Origin: Temnothorax longispinosus
Taxonomy: Eukaryota > Arthropoda > Insecta > Hymenoptera > Formicidae
NCBI RefSeq assembly: GCF_030848805.1
Contig: NC_092365.1
Location: forward strand, 8,990,001-9,054,000
DNA length: 64,000 bases
Direction: 5' to 3'
Part shown: positions 47,931-58,799 of the stretch, piece by piece
How the letters are laid out: each line of letters opens with the position of its first letter
Position numbering within the stretch: position 1 is the first letter of the stretch
The notes under the pieces: model-generated
Databases searched by the model: none
Told to the model about the DNA's origin: nothing
What the model saw: the letters and a program-made list of their open reading frames with translations, nothing else
Made by a program: the position numbers and the translations under genes

Positions 47931-50312
47931 GATGCAACCGCATGCGCCGTGTCTACGATTCGTTGGTAATAGCGATGGGGGTGCTGCGAATAGCGACGCC
48001 AGACAAGAGGGGCGAACTGGTCGAGGAGTTCCGGAGCACGTCGGCGGAAGAAGAAACTCCAGAGAACGGGGAAGATGCCCCGGCCAAGGCCAGCCCTCCC
48101 TTAGCGCTCCGAGGACGGATCACGATAGGGAGCCCAGGCTCCACGATTTTATGTTATGTTTTCCCATTTAATGACGAGTAAAAGATGGTTATTTGTTTCG
48201 ATCCGTCCGGCGCACGTAGAACTTAGATTTGCGACAGCGGTCACCGAGTAACGAAAACCGTAAGGGTTACGCGAACGATAGCGACGCGGTCCGAACCGGG
48301 GAGTCACCAAAAGGGTGGCAAGCGAAAGAGTGGCGCAAAACGCTCACCGGATCACGAGTTAGCGCGTCAAGGTCACTAGGTGGTATAACCGTGCGCGCCG
48401 CGAGAATGATAGCGACGCGGTCCGAACCGGGGAGTCACGAAACGGGTGACCGGCGAAAGAGCGGCGCGATACGCTCACCGGATCACGAGTTAGCGCGACA
48501 GGGTCCCGAGGTAGTAGAAATAAGCATGCCGAGAGGAAGTTAGCGACGTGATCCAAACCGCGAAAGCGAGAAATAGATGACCGGCCGAAGAACGACGCGA
48601 TCCGGCCACCAGGAGGTCAGTTAGACAACCAAGCGTCATCCGCGGGGAAAAACCAGCGGGTCATCCTCAGTGGGACCTGGTACACCCAGGGAACAGGTCG
48701 CCGTCAAGATCGGATCACCCGAACGCGAGATACGGCGACATGGTGCCCAAACTCGATACCCGGACGTCGTCCACAGGGACTGAGCCCGGAATCGGGTTAG
48801 TAGGGACCACGATAACGAGACCCGGGGGTCGCCGTCAACGGCGGACGTCGCGAGCGCGACCTAGACATCTTCCTCGAGAAGTTGGCCCGGGGTCACCTAA
48901 AGTGAGGTAGGAGAAGACGTGCGCACAAGTCGGCGTCGTCGTAGGGTAAAAATTACGAGTGGTGGAAAACCACTGTCCGGGGATCGATTCAGGGCATCGT
49001 ATACATGGTACCACAAGTGGAAATTTCCACCGCGCACACCTGGTACTGCCAGAAGTTGTCAACAGCTATTGTAACTGCGAGCGGCGAACATCTGGCGCAC
49101 ACCTGTGGATCCGAAAGTCGTAAACACCTATTGTTAACGCGGAGAATGGAAAATTATCACGAGGAGAAAGCGGCCGAGAACCCCATGGTGGGGGTAACTT
49201 ACCGTAGGTAGGGAGCCCGAGAGAGAAATATTCCTCGAGGCAGTCTGTCGTGGACGCTCGTAGGTATAACTTCTGTCTCGCGCGTATATCTCGGAGTATC
49301 GTTCGAATGATCGCGATTACGTACCGGATTACGAATTTAACGTACCACAGCGTTCGAAACAAACGGCAACGCCCGCGAAACGCGTTACTCGTCGCCGATA
49401 CGAAAGGCGAAAGGTTTTGATGTACCGTAAACGAAAACTTTGCACTTTGCGAGACGTGCGACCGCCATCTTGTGCGGGAACAACAATTGTGAACAACCAT
49501 CTATGTGAATCGACAATCATGAATAAATGGAAGAATCATTTGTGATAATAAATACGTAGTTATCGATTTCTTACCTTCTACTTACCTGATCAAGCGGAGT
49601 GTCGCGCCATCTTGCGAAGGAGTCCATCCGGATCGTAAATTATCATCGGGTCTGCTTCGGAGGAGGTCATAGATGAGGACCCCGTGGCGGAAATCTAAAA
49701 AGAAACAGCATTAATTATAGTTCTCGCGACAGTTCTCAGAGTGACGCGGTATCTTCTATATGCGGTGACCTTGGACGGCGGTACAAGCGATGATCCATGA
49801 CATCGGCGATGGGGATGAGGACCGTGTAGCGAAAACCTGAAAATAAAAGAGAATTAGTTAGTTATTTGAACTTTTGATGTTGGGACTTAGCCGATCAAGC
49901 GGGTGTCGCGCCATCTTGGCTCCACGTTGACACAGCCTGATGATTGATAGCGGATATCTGAGGGGAGCCGACGCAGATGAAGACCCCGTGGCGGGAATCT
50001 AAAAATTAGAAAGGATTAGGGAATTATCGAACACGTACTTACCTGATCAAGCGGGTGTCGCTCAATCTCCAAACCTGGGCAACATTGGGAGGCGATTGAT
50101 ATCAAGTCCCTGATAACAAGCGATGGTGAAGAGGACCCCGTGGCGGGATTCTGAAAATTGAATTATTTAAACAAATTGAGGAACCATATAGTCATTCACG
50201 TTAAAGATACTTACCTTCTCGGTAGAAATAGGGCAAACCGAGTGGCGACCGATGACTTTTACGACAAATTAGCGTCCCCCGTAGCCCGATTATGTATCGT
50301 TCGGTTACAACG
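47931..50312. other. GC-rich block inserted in the minisatellite, class unknown
   Basis: The block is bounded by imperfectly inverted GGTGACGATGCAACCG and CGGTTACAACGACACC sequences (about 14 of 20 bases match), which may be terminal repeats. It includes two tandem units at about 48277-48367 and 48408-48497 (ATAGCGACGCGGTCCGAACC shared) and the exon-like modules at 49586-50155. Two AATAAA-type signals lie on the plus strand at about 49520-49550. No known transposon protein was recognised. Confidence 0.45.
49586..50155 (-). repeat. four tandem exon-like modules
   Basis: On the minus strand, four segments of about 75-115 bases each follow a pyrimidine-rich ...AG and begin with a variant of CCGCCACGGGGTCCTC. 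Three end in GACACCCGCTTGATCAG or a close variant, and two of these run straight into GTAAGT. Spacers are 45-60 bases. In one register three modules read (I/N)PATGSSS... and end ARHPLD or ERHPLDQ, but other registers carry stops. This could be a tandem-exon gene remnant or a repeat that mimics splice sites. Confidence 0.45.
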
Positions 50313-50465
50313 ACACCAAAAGTTGAGTGTCGACACTGAAACTTTGGGTGTCGACATTCAAATGTCGGTGTTAGTACTGAAAATTTAGGCGTTAACACCG
50401 AAAATGGAGTGTAAACACCCAAAGTTGGGTGTAAACACCAAAATCTTGGGTGTTTTTTTCGTAAG
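50313..50465. repeat. GTGTCGACAC-type minisatellite, second block
   Basis: GAGTGTCGACACTGAAACTT and diverging units (GTGTAAACACC, GTGTTAGTAC) continue the family seen at 47760-47930 across the GC-rich block. Confidence 0.8.
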
Positions 50466-50788
50466 GGGTGAAAAAGTTACCAATTTCTGCCTTAAAAAAA
50501 TTTTTTTTCTACCCTTATTTCATATATAATTTTTTAAGATTTGGTTGATTAGACCCAGCTTTATACGCGATCAAAGGCCTCTAATTTTTAGAATATTTTT
50601 CAGTCTTTTCTATTTTATTTCATATATAATTCTTTAAGATTTGATTGGTCTCCGATATTTTTTCTTTTCTCTGAAACTATATGCAATCTTTTAAATCAAT
50701 AAATTAGTGGCTGATTTCATTTATTAACTGTCAATTTGATAAATATTATTTGAAATACTGCCAAAACGTTTTTGTCAACGCTTGAATA

Positions 50789-51123
50789 ATGGAAGATTTT
50801 AGATATTGTAAGTTTAAAAAATGTATTCGATATATTTATGATTTGTACAATACATACATGAAATATGTCTGTATAATTTACAAGATATATATGATTATAT
50901 TTAAGTATTCGATGACGATTGGGAAGATTCGTTGGTGGATTTCATGATAGCTTTTGAAAAGGATCAAGAAGAGAAAAAGAACGCAGAGGATAAAAAAAAG
51001 CAAGAGAAACATAGTGATGGGGTAGAGGCTAACAAATGTAGCAAGCGTAAGGAAAACGAAGATGATAAAGACGATGATAACGACAAAAGGAATAAAAAAA
51101 TTAAAATTGTGGACAGCTGTTAG
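50789..51123 (+). CDS. lysine-rich minigene, copy A (two exons, 78 aa)
   Basis: Exon 50789-50807 (MEDFRY, GTAAGT donor) joins in phase to 50906-51123 after an AAG acceptor. The protein starts acidic (LFDDDWEDSLVDFMIAFEKD) and becomes a highly charged tail (EEKKNAEDKKKQEKHSDG to NDKRNKKIKIVDSC). Copy B at 52511-54086 has the same layout. I do not recognise the family. Low-complexity charged tails can arise by chance in A-rich DNA, so the case rests on the paired structure. Confidence 0.45.
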
Positions 51124-51288
51124 GGCGCACAGAAGAGCAGTGAGAACCAGCCAATTGGAGACTCAATATTTTGTAATTTATATGTATCTATATTTTTCGA
51201 AATAATAACGCTTTAATTTGATATTCAGATTTTACTATGGTATCAGAATAATATCACATTGACGAGATATTACTATTAACTTTTCCAA

Positions 51289-51704
51289 CTTCTCCTTTCA
51301 TTTTTCTTAAATTCTGGATTTCTCTCAGGATTCTTTCTCGTTTAATTTATTAAAGTTATCTTTTATATCGTAAAACATTATGTAAATATTATCCCTTTTT
51401 ATTAGCATAAATGAGTTTATTAAAGAGAATAAAGATAAATTGAGCGCTTTCTAAAATACCGACATGATAAACGGGAGAAATTCGACGCAATTCTCTCGCG
51501 ATGATATTTACTTCTTTCACGATCTCGTCCTAATGAAGCAGTACATCATTATTTAAGCTTAACCAGAATAAAGAGTTTGAGGGATTGCATTGGCCTGAGA
51601 ACACAAACTTTAATAAGTTCGTAACCACGAACACATTGTCTCCCAACTTGACATTCTTTTAATAAACATAAAATATGTTTAAATTCGAAGAAGATCCATA
51701 AAAG
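51289..51704. repeat. duplicated segment, copy 1 (partner 54668-55088)
   Basis: About 416 bases nearly identical to 54668-55088 in direct orientation, about 3.38 kb apart, sharing for example CTCAGGATTCTTTCTCGTTT and GATTGCATTGGCCTGAGAAC. Homology ends exactly at the AAAAG acceptor of the LDLa exon. Broken frames inside (SRDDIYFFHDLVLMKQY; LHWPENTNFNKFVTTNT) hint at decayed coding sequence. Confidence 0.92.
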
Positions 51705-51849
51705 CTGTTCTGATGAGAAGAATTGCGACGGTAATAAAAAGATGATCATTGAATCTGACAAATGTGACGAATTCAAGTGTTCTGCCGACACTTGTCTGCC
51801 ATACAGCAAAGTATGCGATGGTAATCGAGATTGTCCAGACGGTAGCGAT
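51705..51849 (+). CDS. exon with LDL-receptor class A repeat
   Basis: 145 bases between an ATAAAAG acceptor and a GTAAAT donor encode CSDEKNC (end of one LDLa module) and then CDEFKCSADTCLPYSKVCDG followed by NRDCPDGSD, a near-complete second module with the calcium-binding D-x-x-D-C-x-D-G-S-D pattern. LDLa repeats form secreted or membrane-receptor ectodomains. The next exon (completing the last cysteines) is not seen within reach. The parent gene cannot be named; a multi-LDLa receptor or an LDLa-bearing serine protease is plausible. Confidence 0.75.
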
Positions 51850-52510
51850 GTAAATGTTCATTTAACGTTCATTAAACGGACTTTGTCAATTTAATAGACA
51901 TCAATATGACACTAAATTGTTAGAATTTTAGATTTCAAAATCGTTTTTGATATTGTAGATTGCTATTTTGAACTCAAATCACTTGGGATACAGCCCAGCC
52001 GTCCTATTTTTATTTCATATATAATTCTTTAAAGCCGGTATTCATAGTCGGGTCTTATATCCAAGATCGTCTTAAGTATAGTCTTAAGGCGTCATCAGCC
52101 AATCAGAGGACCGTATTAGCATCTTATTTAGATATCGGAGTGCATTTTCTTTTAATCGATAGAGTATCATGTAAAGAAGGTTGGGATCGAATTTGGCAAT
52201 GATCGGTAAAGCGATTCTTTTTTAATTTTGAAATTTTTGTAGAAATGTTTGTTTATGCTTTAACTTCAGCAAATTTGGAGATATCGATCTATTTCTAATT
52301 TTATTATATTTTTCAGTCTTTTCTACCCCTATTTCATATATAATTTTTTAAGATTTTGTTGATTAGACCCAGCTTTATACGCGATCAAAGGTTCATAATT
52401 TTGATCGCATATAATCACACTTCTTTGAATGTTCAAGACGCTTGTCGTCACCTTAGCAACAGCGTTTTGTTTAAAACGTTTAAAACGTTTTTGATCGAAT
52501 TTGAAAAAAG

Positions 52511-53643
52511 ATGGCATATTCAATGGAAGAGGAAAGAGAGAAGGATAGAGAAGAATTTGTTCACAGTAAGTGAAAAAATTTATTAATTATTCGTTATAAT
52601 TAATTCACTACAATAGCTCGCATATAATTTTTCTTGGTACATGTCCTACAACTATCATGATTTTCAAAGTAAATTCTAAGAGAAAATTCTCTCTGTATAT
52701 AAGCCATGGCTTTTAATATTAATATTTTAAAGATCCGCACACACGCACACACATACACGCGCGCGCGCGTGTTGCGCTGATACATCGTTGAAGGTTAATT
52801 AAATTAAAATAAGTATATGTTGAACGGGGATAGTTTCGCCCCGGAGGCAAGATTTGCGATACTCGAAGGACCAGAGGGGGGTTGTCGCTTTCCCCTCACG
52901 ACTATCAATTGTTTAGCGCGAAAGCAGAAACGCATGCAACGAAATATTAAGTGAAGCGACTCACCGTGTCGGCCGTCGTCCCCGTGATTCCGCCAATCCT
53001 CGTCCTGTCCCCTGAACTTGGCCGCTCCGTGGGTCTCGTTCGGCATGCGATGGCAAAACTCGTGCAAGCAAGCAAAACGGTGGAGAGCAAGCGATAGAGC
53101 AGGCAGGAAAAAGCAGTAGGAGACGTGCGCACTCCCGGTTGAGCAAGGCGGCAAAGGCGATTCCGTGATGCGTTTTGCCCGGCGAACGTGTGCCGTAAGA
53201 CGGCTCTTAGACTATGTGTGTGTGTGTGTGCCGCACGGCGGCTTGACGATAAGTTCTGATGAGAGGTGTGTCCTCTCCGACTATTTGACGATGAGTGTAT
53301 GCCGTAAGACGGCTGTCCAAAATGTGTTTGCCGTAAGACGGCTGGATTGCTAATGCTCTGTCCCCGCGGTCCTGGAACATGTCGCTGCGGCGAGTAGTTG
53401 TTCCCTTTCCGGGGGGGTGGATACCGTCGGCGGATGGGCGATGGCAGCACCGACAGGTGAGTCGCACGATTTGGCTGATCGCGATCCGCCGACGTTTCGC
53501 GCGAGAATTACAAACGACTTATGCAACTAAGTATAAACGATACATGACTACATGAACATGAAGTAACTATACTATTTACAAGGCGATACGCCGAACATAT
53601 GTTATTTAATATTTTTTAGAATTATTGTTATTAATAATAATAG

Positions 53644-53694
<51 letters not shown>

Positions 53695-54086
53695 ATCTTT
53701 AAACTATTAATATTAAAAGCCATGGCTTATACACATAGGAAATTTTCTCTTACAATTTACTTTGAAAATCATGATAGTTGTAGGACATGTACCAAGAAAA
53801 ATTATAAGCGAACTATTGTAGTAAATTTAATTATAACGAAAAATTCTTTTCGTGTAATTATAATTAATAAAAGTTAAAATATTGTTCTTTTAACATTTTA
53901 GTGATGGAAGACGGATTTGATGAAATTTTTCTCCAAGCATTATTAGAATATGAAAATGAACAAAGAAAGGAAGAGATGAAACAGAAAAATGATATGATAG
54001 AGGTAGGAAAACGAAAATGTAAAGATGATAGTGGAGATAAACACGACAAAAACGACAAAGGTAAAAGAAAAAGCAAGAAAATATAA
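52511..54086 (+). CDS. lysine-rich minigene, copy B (two exons, 79 aa)
   Basis: Exon 52511-52565 (MAYSMEEEREKDREEFVH, GTAAGT donor) joins in phase to 53902-54086 after an ATTTTAG acceptor: MEDGFDEIFLQALLEYENEQ, then a KRKCKDDSGDKHDKNDKGKR tail. The intron is interrupted by a 1.26-kb inverted-repeat element. A decayed third copy of the tail follows at 54160-54255 (KRKCKDDSGDEHG). Function is unknown; the composition suggests a nuclear or nucleic-acid-associated protein, which is only an inference. Confidence 0.45.
52810..53480 (-). promoter_or_regulatory. BEL-like LTR/leader block with GCCGTAAGACGGC hairpins
   Basis: On the minus strand it contains ACGGTGAGTCGCTT, GTGAGGGG and CCCCTCTGGTCCTTCGAG in the same order and spacing as the plus-strand block at 58640-58790. 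Four GCCGTAAGACGGC or variant dyads lie at about 53197-53345. This looks like the 5' region of an LTR retrotransposon, without LTR boundaries. Confidence 0.5.
53641..53693. repeat. (GCGT)n microsatellite
   Basis: About 12 GCGT/GTGC units. Confidence 0.97.
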
Positions 54087-54667
54087 TAAATTAAAATTTA
54101 GATTAAAAAATAAAATAAATAAATTGTGATATTTTATATATTATAAAGATAATCATATGAAGGAAGAAATGAAATAGAAAAATGATATGATAAAGAAAGA
54201 AAAACGAAAATGTAAAGATGACAGTGGAGATGAACATGGTTTCCAATGTGAAATTTAATTTATCTTTTTAAAATGAATATTATTAAGAAACTCTTATTTA
54301 ATTAACAATTTTTATACATATAAATTTTATATGAAATATATATAAGTAAAAATTCAATTTTTATATTTTTGAAATAAAGATCTTTTTATGGAAGATCTAT
54401 CTAGATTCTATCACGAGATTCTTTTGTCAATTTAATAATCCTCAGTGATCTGGAAAGCTTGTAAAGAATTATAAGGCTTCTTGAATTGTATAGCTTTATG
54501 AGGCTTCTTGAATTGTTTAACGCTAATGTTTCAGAAAACTTAGCAGAGTCAATTTTTCAGTTGTGCTCTTCATGCAAATGCAAATATGTACTCGCGATGA
54601 GGTCGACGAGAATAATAGAAGAATATATATTATAAATATTTTAATGTCCAAATAGAGACAGAAAACT

Positions 54668-55088
54668 TCTCCTTTTATTTTTCTTAAATTCTGGATTTCT
54701 CTCAGGATTCTTTCTCGTTTAATTTATTAAAGTTATCTTTTATATCGTAAAACATTATGTAAATATTATCCCTTTTTATTAGCATAAATGAGTTTATTAA
54801 AGAGAATAAAGATAAATTGAGCGCATTCTAAAATACCGACATGATAAACGGGAGAAATTCGACGCAATTCTCTCGCGATGATATTTACTTCTTTCACGAT
54901 CTTGTCCTAATGAAGTAGTACATCATTCTTTGAGCTTAACCAGAATAAAGAGTTTGAGGGATTGCATTGGCCTGAGAACACAAACTTTAATAAACTCGTA
55001 ACCACGAACACATTGTCTCCTAACTTGACATCTTTTTAATAAACATAAAATATGTTTAAATTCGAAGAAGATCCATAAAAGGTGTACT
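54668..55088. repeat. duplicated segment, copy 2 (partner 51289-51704)
   Basis: This is the direct partner of 51289-51704. After CCATAAAAG the sequence departs from the LDLa exon (GTGTACTGATTAT), so only the upstream flank was duplicated. Confidence 0.92.
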
Positions 55089-56290
55089 GATTATATTTTT
55101 TTATTAATACCTTCATAATATAAGTAGATAAAAACTGAACTTAACAGTTTAATAAGTTTATGATGTTTTTCCCAGGAAATTTATTTACAATTTTTCACTT
55201 GTGTTTAATTATTTACAATAGACATTATATTTAAAAACTAATTACATTAAAATGCATACTAATTTTGCTTTTATTATTATAATAAGTCATTACTCACACC
55301 AATTTTTTTCAACGCAAAAATTGATTGTCACTATTCAATCGCAAAATTATATTAAATTTAGATAAAATAAAGTAAACGCTCATGTGTCAAAATAAACTGT
55401 AAGAATAAAGGCCAACAATCGAGCATAGACGTGGATGTCAAATTAAAGTTCGTTTATTAAACATAAGTATGTGTAGAACGGGACGTTTCGACCGCACAGG
55501 GTCTTCTTCAGCCGATATAAATTAAAAAATTACATAAAGTCGCGCAATAATCAGTAAACCCGTAAACGGTAAAAGAAAACAAATTCGATGGAAATAACAA
55601 AGTCATCCGGAGTCACATCTTACATGAGAGCATTCTAATGGTAAAATATAAAATTGTATATATGTATATAGATTTCTGTAGAGTCAATTGTGCAATGTAA
55701 AATTGTATATACGTAAATTCGCAAGTCAGTAGTCCGAGGTAAATCTTTGATTATTTTTCGTTGATTGGCGAAAACGAACCAAGTCAGTTGTTAAAAGGCG
55801 TTTAATCTTATGTCCGACAACGGTGTGGTCAAGTTTAAACTACGTTCTGAAATTTGATGTCTCGATAATAGGAGGAAGCTTATGTGGTTTAAAAATTCTC
55901 CATATGGACTTACAAATTACAGAATTATGTCGTGGCCCGAGTAAGTCCATATGGAGAATTTAAAGCTGCAGCTTTGTATAGCAACAGAAGCAAACCCACT
56001 CTGTAAATATATTCTACCAGCAGAAGCAAAAAGGAAACAAAGGGTTTCATACCTTGCTCGCGAGAAAGAATGTCGTGAAAATTGAATCGACGTGAAAAGT
56101 AGTTGCGAAGCAACTATTTGCCGTATCTTTTGAATGGAACAGAAACATAGGTAAAATAACTAAAAGCTCTTTAAAAAAATGTCACATCGCATAACAGCGC
56201 ATTTGACAAATTATTCCTTTCACGCGTAAATCTTCAATAAGCAACTTTTCTTTTGTCAATGTTGTATATTGTACCGCGAATTCAATATCT
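55089..56290. other. no recognised gene; retroelement tail-like motif and an inverted repeat
   Basis: GGGACGTTTCGACCGCACAG followed by GGTCTTCTTCAGCC (about 55480-55515) resembles the 3' motif at 22.9 kb. AAATTCTCCATATGGACTTA (about 55890) and its inverse TAAGTCCATATGGAGAATTT (about 55942) form a 21-base dyad. Confidence 0.5.
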
Positions 56291-56330
56291 CATAATAAAT
56301 CAGTATTATACGTAATACTGATTTATTATG
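56291..56330. repeat. 40-base palindrome at the 3' end of minigene copy 2
   Basis: CATAATAAATCAGTATTA and TAATACTGATTTATTATG are perfect 18-base arms around TACG. The minigene stop codon (56306-56308) lies inside it. Confidence 0.95.
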
Positions 56331-57009
56331 GGATATCGTCGCGGGCCATTCCTGACGCGGCTCCGTTGAGCATACCATCGTTGCCGGCTCCGACCGCGTC
56401 CTCTTCCTCGTCGATATCCTGTAACAAGAATATATGAAATAGTATAAAAATACTTTAAATAATAAATATAACAATAAAAAAATTAAGCTCGATATCTCAA
56501 AATTTGTGAAAATTAGGGCAATCTTGTAGATTCTTTTAGATAGAAATCGGTAACCCCTTTATTATTAACAATTTTTATTAATTTTATTATATTCTTCAGT
56601 TTTTTTACCCCTATTTTATATATAATTTTTTAAAATTTTTATTAAATACATACTAATTGGTCCCTGCTGCTGTATTTGCGCCATCGGTTGCTCATTGGCT
56701 TCTTGCTGCTGAAGCGCAAGCGGCTGCACGTTTGCTGCCTGCTGCTGCTGCGCTAGCGGCTGCTCCAGCAGTGGTGGCTGCTCGGCCTCCTGCTGCTGTT
56801 GCGCCTGCTCCTGCGGCTGGTCCCGCTCTTGCAAGCGTCTTTGCAGCTCCGCAATTTGCAACTGCTGCAGTTGTAATTGCTGCATTAGCTCTTGCAGCGT
56901 TGGCAGGTTGTTATTTGTTTCTGAAAATAGAAAGAAACGGTCAATTGAAAGTTTTCCCGTTAGAAATTTGTAATATTTATTTATAACCTACATAATACTT
57001 ACGTGGCAT
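56306..57009 (-). CDS. Q-rich / RG-rich minigene, copy 2 (three exons, 128 aa)
   Basis: Exons on the minus strand are 57003-57009 (ATGCCAC, GTAAGT donor), 56654-56920 (TTTTCAG acceptor, GTATGT donor) and 56306-56418 (TTACAG acceptor). They join in phase to 128 codons plus stop with no lesion. The protein has an N-terminal leucine/glutamine helix (TLQELMQQLQLQQLQIAELQ), a Q/P/A-rich middle (QAQQQQEAEQPPLLEQPLAQ) and a basic RG-rich tail (RYRRGRGRGRSRQRWYAQRS) ending INQYYV. The layout suggests oligomerisation plus RNA or DNA binding. Structure, splice sites and flanks are shared with copy 1. No family recognised. Confidence 0.6.
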
Positions 57010-57309
57010 TTTAAAAGACGTATTCCTTGCTTCACCGCGATGAAGAAATTGCTACTCTTTTCAAGTTCCCGCCAAACACGTTGAACGTAGTATTTTAACG
57101 TAAAGTTTTAAACTTCAGTTTGAAACTTGTCAATGCCGTTATAGTGTGATTGGTTATCTCGCTTGTGTGTCATGTGCATGACTTTTATTTAATAGTACAA
57201 GGTTAATAATATACATCGCAAACAATTGAAGGCAACCGCGTCCGCTCGTAAAAACTTACTGAATCGCCAAGAAAAATAGAAAAAGGAATTGTTATAAGTA
57301 AAGAAAGGG

Positions 57310-57348
<39 letters not shown>

Positions 57349-58100
57349 TAAGGTATGTTTTCTAATACATAAAATTGTATATATAAATACAATATCAACT
57401 CTTCTCTGCTTTAACATAAAGATTGTTCAATATATTAACCATTCATTGCTTTAAATGACTTTCTTTCGTTCATACATGCATGTATGATACAACTTTCTAA
57501 AGATTACTCAGATATTTGTGTATTTATAAGCATCTTCTTGAAGTGTTTATAAATATTTAAAAAATTAGAGTGTTATTGCAAAGACAAAATCAAGTCAAAA
57601 AATTCTTTATACCACTTTTTTCTCTGGCAAACAATTATCAAGATATCACCAATTAAATATTGAAAAGCTTATATATAATTATATCTTATAATGTATCATA
57701 TCATATATGTTATAATATAATGTCGTATATTATTATATAAGGCTTTATATTTAAGTCTAAGTTTGTGTCTTTTAATACTCAAAATAACTGCAATATTTTT
57801 CTTGCTAAATCGCAAAGAAAAAGAGAAAAATAAAAGAAAAAAGGGAATTGTTATAAGTGAGGGAAAGAGAGAGAAAAAGAGAAATGTGTAGTTTTTTGTT
57901 ACCGATTTTCTGGAAACCGATTTTTTTAATTTTTCTAATTCTTACGAGTAAAAAAATTAAAAAAATCGGTTTCCAGAAAATAGATAACGAAAAACTACAC
58001 ACTCTATAGCACTCCCCAGAAAATTCTAATAACTAAAAACAGCCAAACATACACCACCCGTAAGAATTTTATATAATAGTTGTTCGGCGCTCGCCTGTAT
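57010..58100. other. minigene 5' flank, GA microsatellite and an inverted repeat
   Basis: 57080-57350 matches the flank of minigene copy 1. A (GA)n tract lies at 57310-57345. At 57886-58001 two arms of about 48 bases (GTGTAGTTTTTTGTTACCGA and its inverse) flank about 14 bases. They are an inverted pair of the tandem unit from 39.5-40.1 kb. Confidence 0.75.
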
Positions 58101-58159
58101 ATATTAGATGTCCGTGTCATTAGTAATTGTTGTACCTATTAGTTGATAAGTTGCGCGTA

Positions 58160-58795
58160 CAATTAATGTACAAATTCGTATTTTTCGTGACTCGCGCGAG
58201 ACGTTGGCGGATCGCGACAGATAGCAACACTCGCGCGACTCACCCGACTCGTGCTGCCCGCCCACGGGTGGCCCGTAATTATTTGGAACCATGAGTACTC
58301 GCTCCGGCCGCTATTCGCAGGTGCGCGAGCCGAGAAGTACCGTGGGAGGATTCGCTGTTCAAACGTGGACTCGAGAACACACACTGGCTTTGCGCTCGCA
58401 CATTTTCGGAGTAATCGAGTGAACTCGCAGTTTCGGAGCTCGACAAGTCGTCTCAGTAATCTCGGGCTTGAGTGCTTGCCTCTTGCACATGTGCCTGCTA
58501 TATCGCCTGCTTGCCGTATTGCACGTTTTGCCTGCCTGCCTGCCGCGGCACGTGAGTGCCTGCACATCCTACCCTGCTGCACGCCTTCCGCTCTCCATCA
58601 CCACCGGGAGGACCGGACGCCACGAGGCCACCGCAAGAACATCGGGCAACGATACGGTGAGTCGCTTTTCGCTTGCTTTTCGCTTTATTTGCCTAATTAA
58701 ACTTGTGAGGGGATTGCCCCTCTGGTCCTTCGAACCGCGAAATCTCATCGACCGATCGCAAATCCGGGGCGATTGACACCCCCCCGAGCAATAGT
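58160..58795 (+). promoter_or_regulatory. BEL-like LTR/leader block
   Basis: A GC-rich island ends with ACGGTGAGTCGCTTTTCGC, TTGTGAGGGG, CCCCTCTGGTCCTTCGAAC and a CCGGGGCGA segment, homologous in order to the minus-strand block at 52810-52990. GTGAGT could be a splice donor of a retroelement leader. No gag frame follows; AT-rich sequence resumes at 58800. Confidence 0.5.
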
Positions 58796-58799
58796 ATAG

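Larger units (their letters stand above)
52582..53846. mobile_element. long inverted-repeat element inside minigene B intron
   Basis: Arms of about 150-170 bases (52582-52745 and 53697-53846) are inverse complements, for example TTCTTGGTACATGTCCTACA against TGTAGGACATGTACCAAGAA. Between them lie (CA)n/(CG)n and (GCGT)n tracts and a minus-strand BEL-like leader. No transposase frame was found, so it is non-autonomous. Confidence 0.8.

Noticed and set aside
49066..49500. 144-codon minus-strand frame
   Set aside because: It lies in GC-rich repeat DNA, has no recognisable domain and no paired copy. It was kept only as part of the unknown block.
56657..56986. Plus-strand Ala/Pro-rich frame
   Set aside because: It is the antisense of the Q-rich exon. 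The minus strand has matching splice sites and a paralogue.
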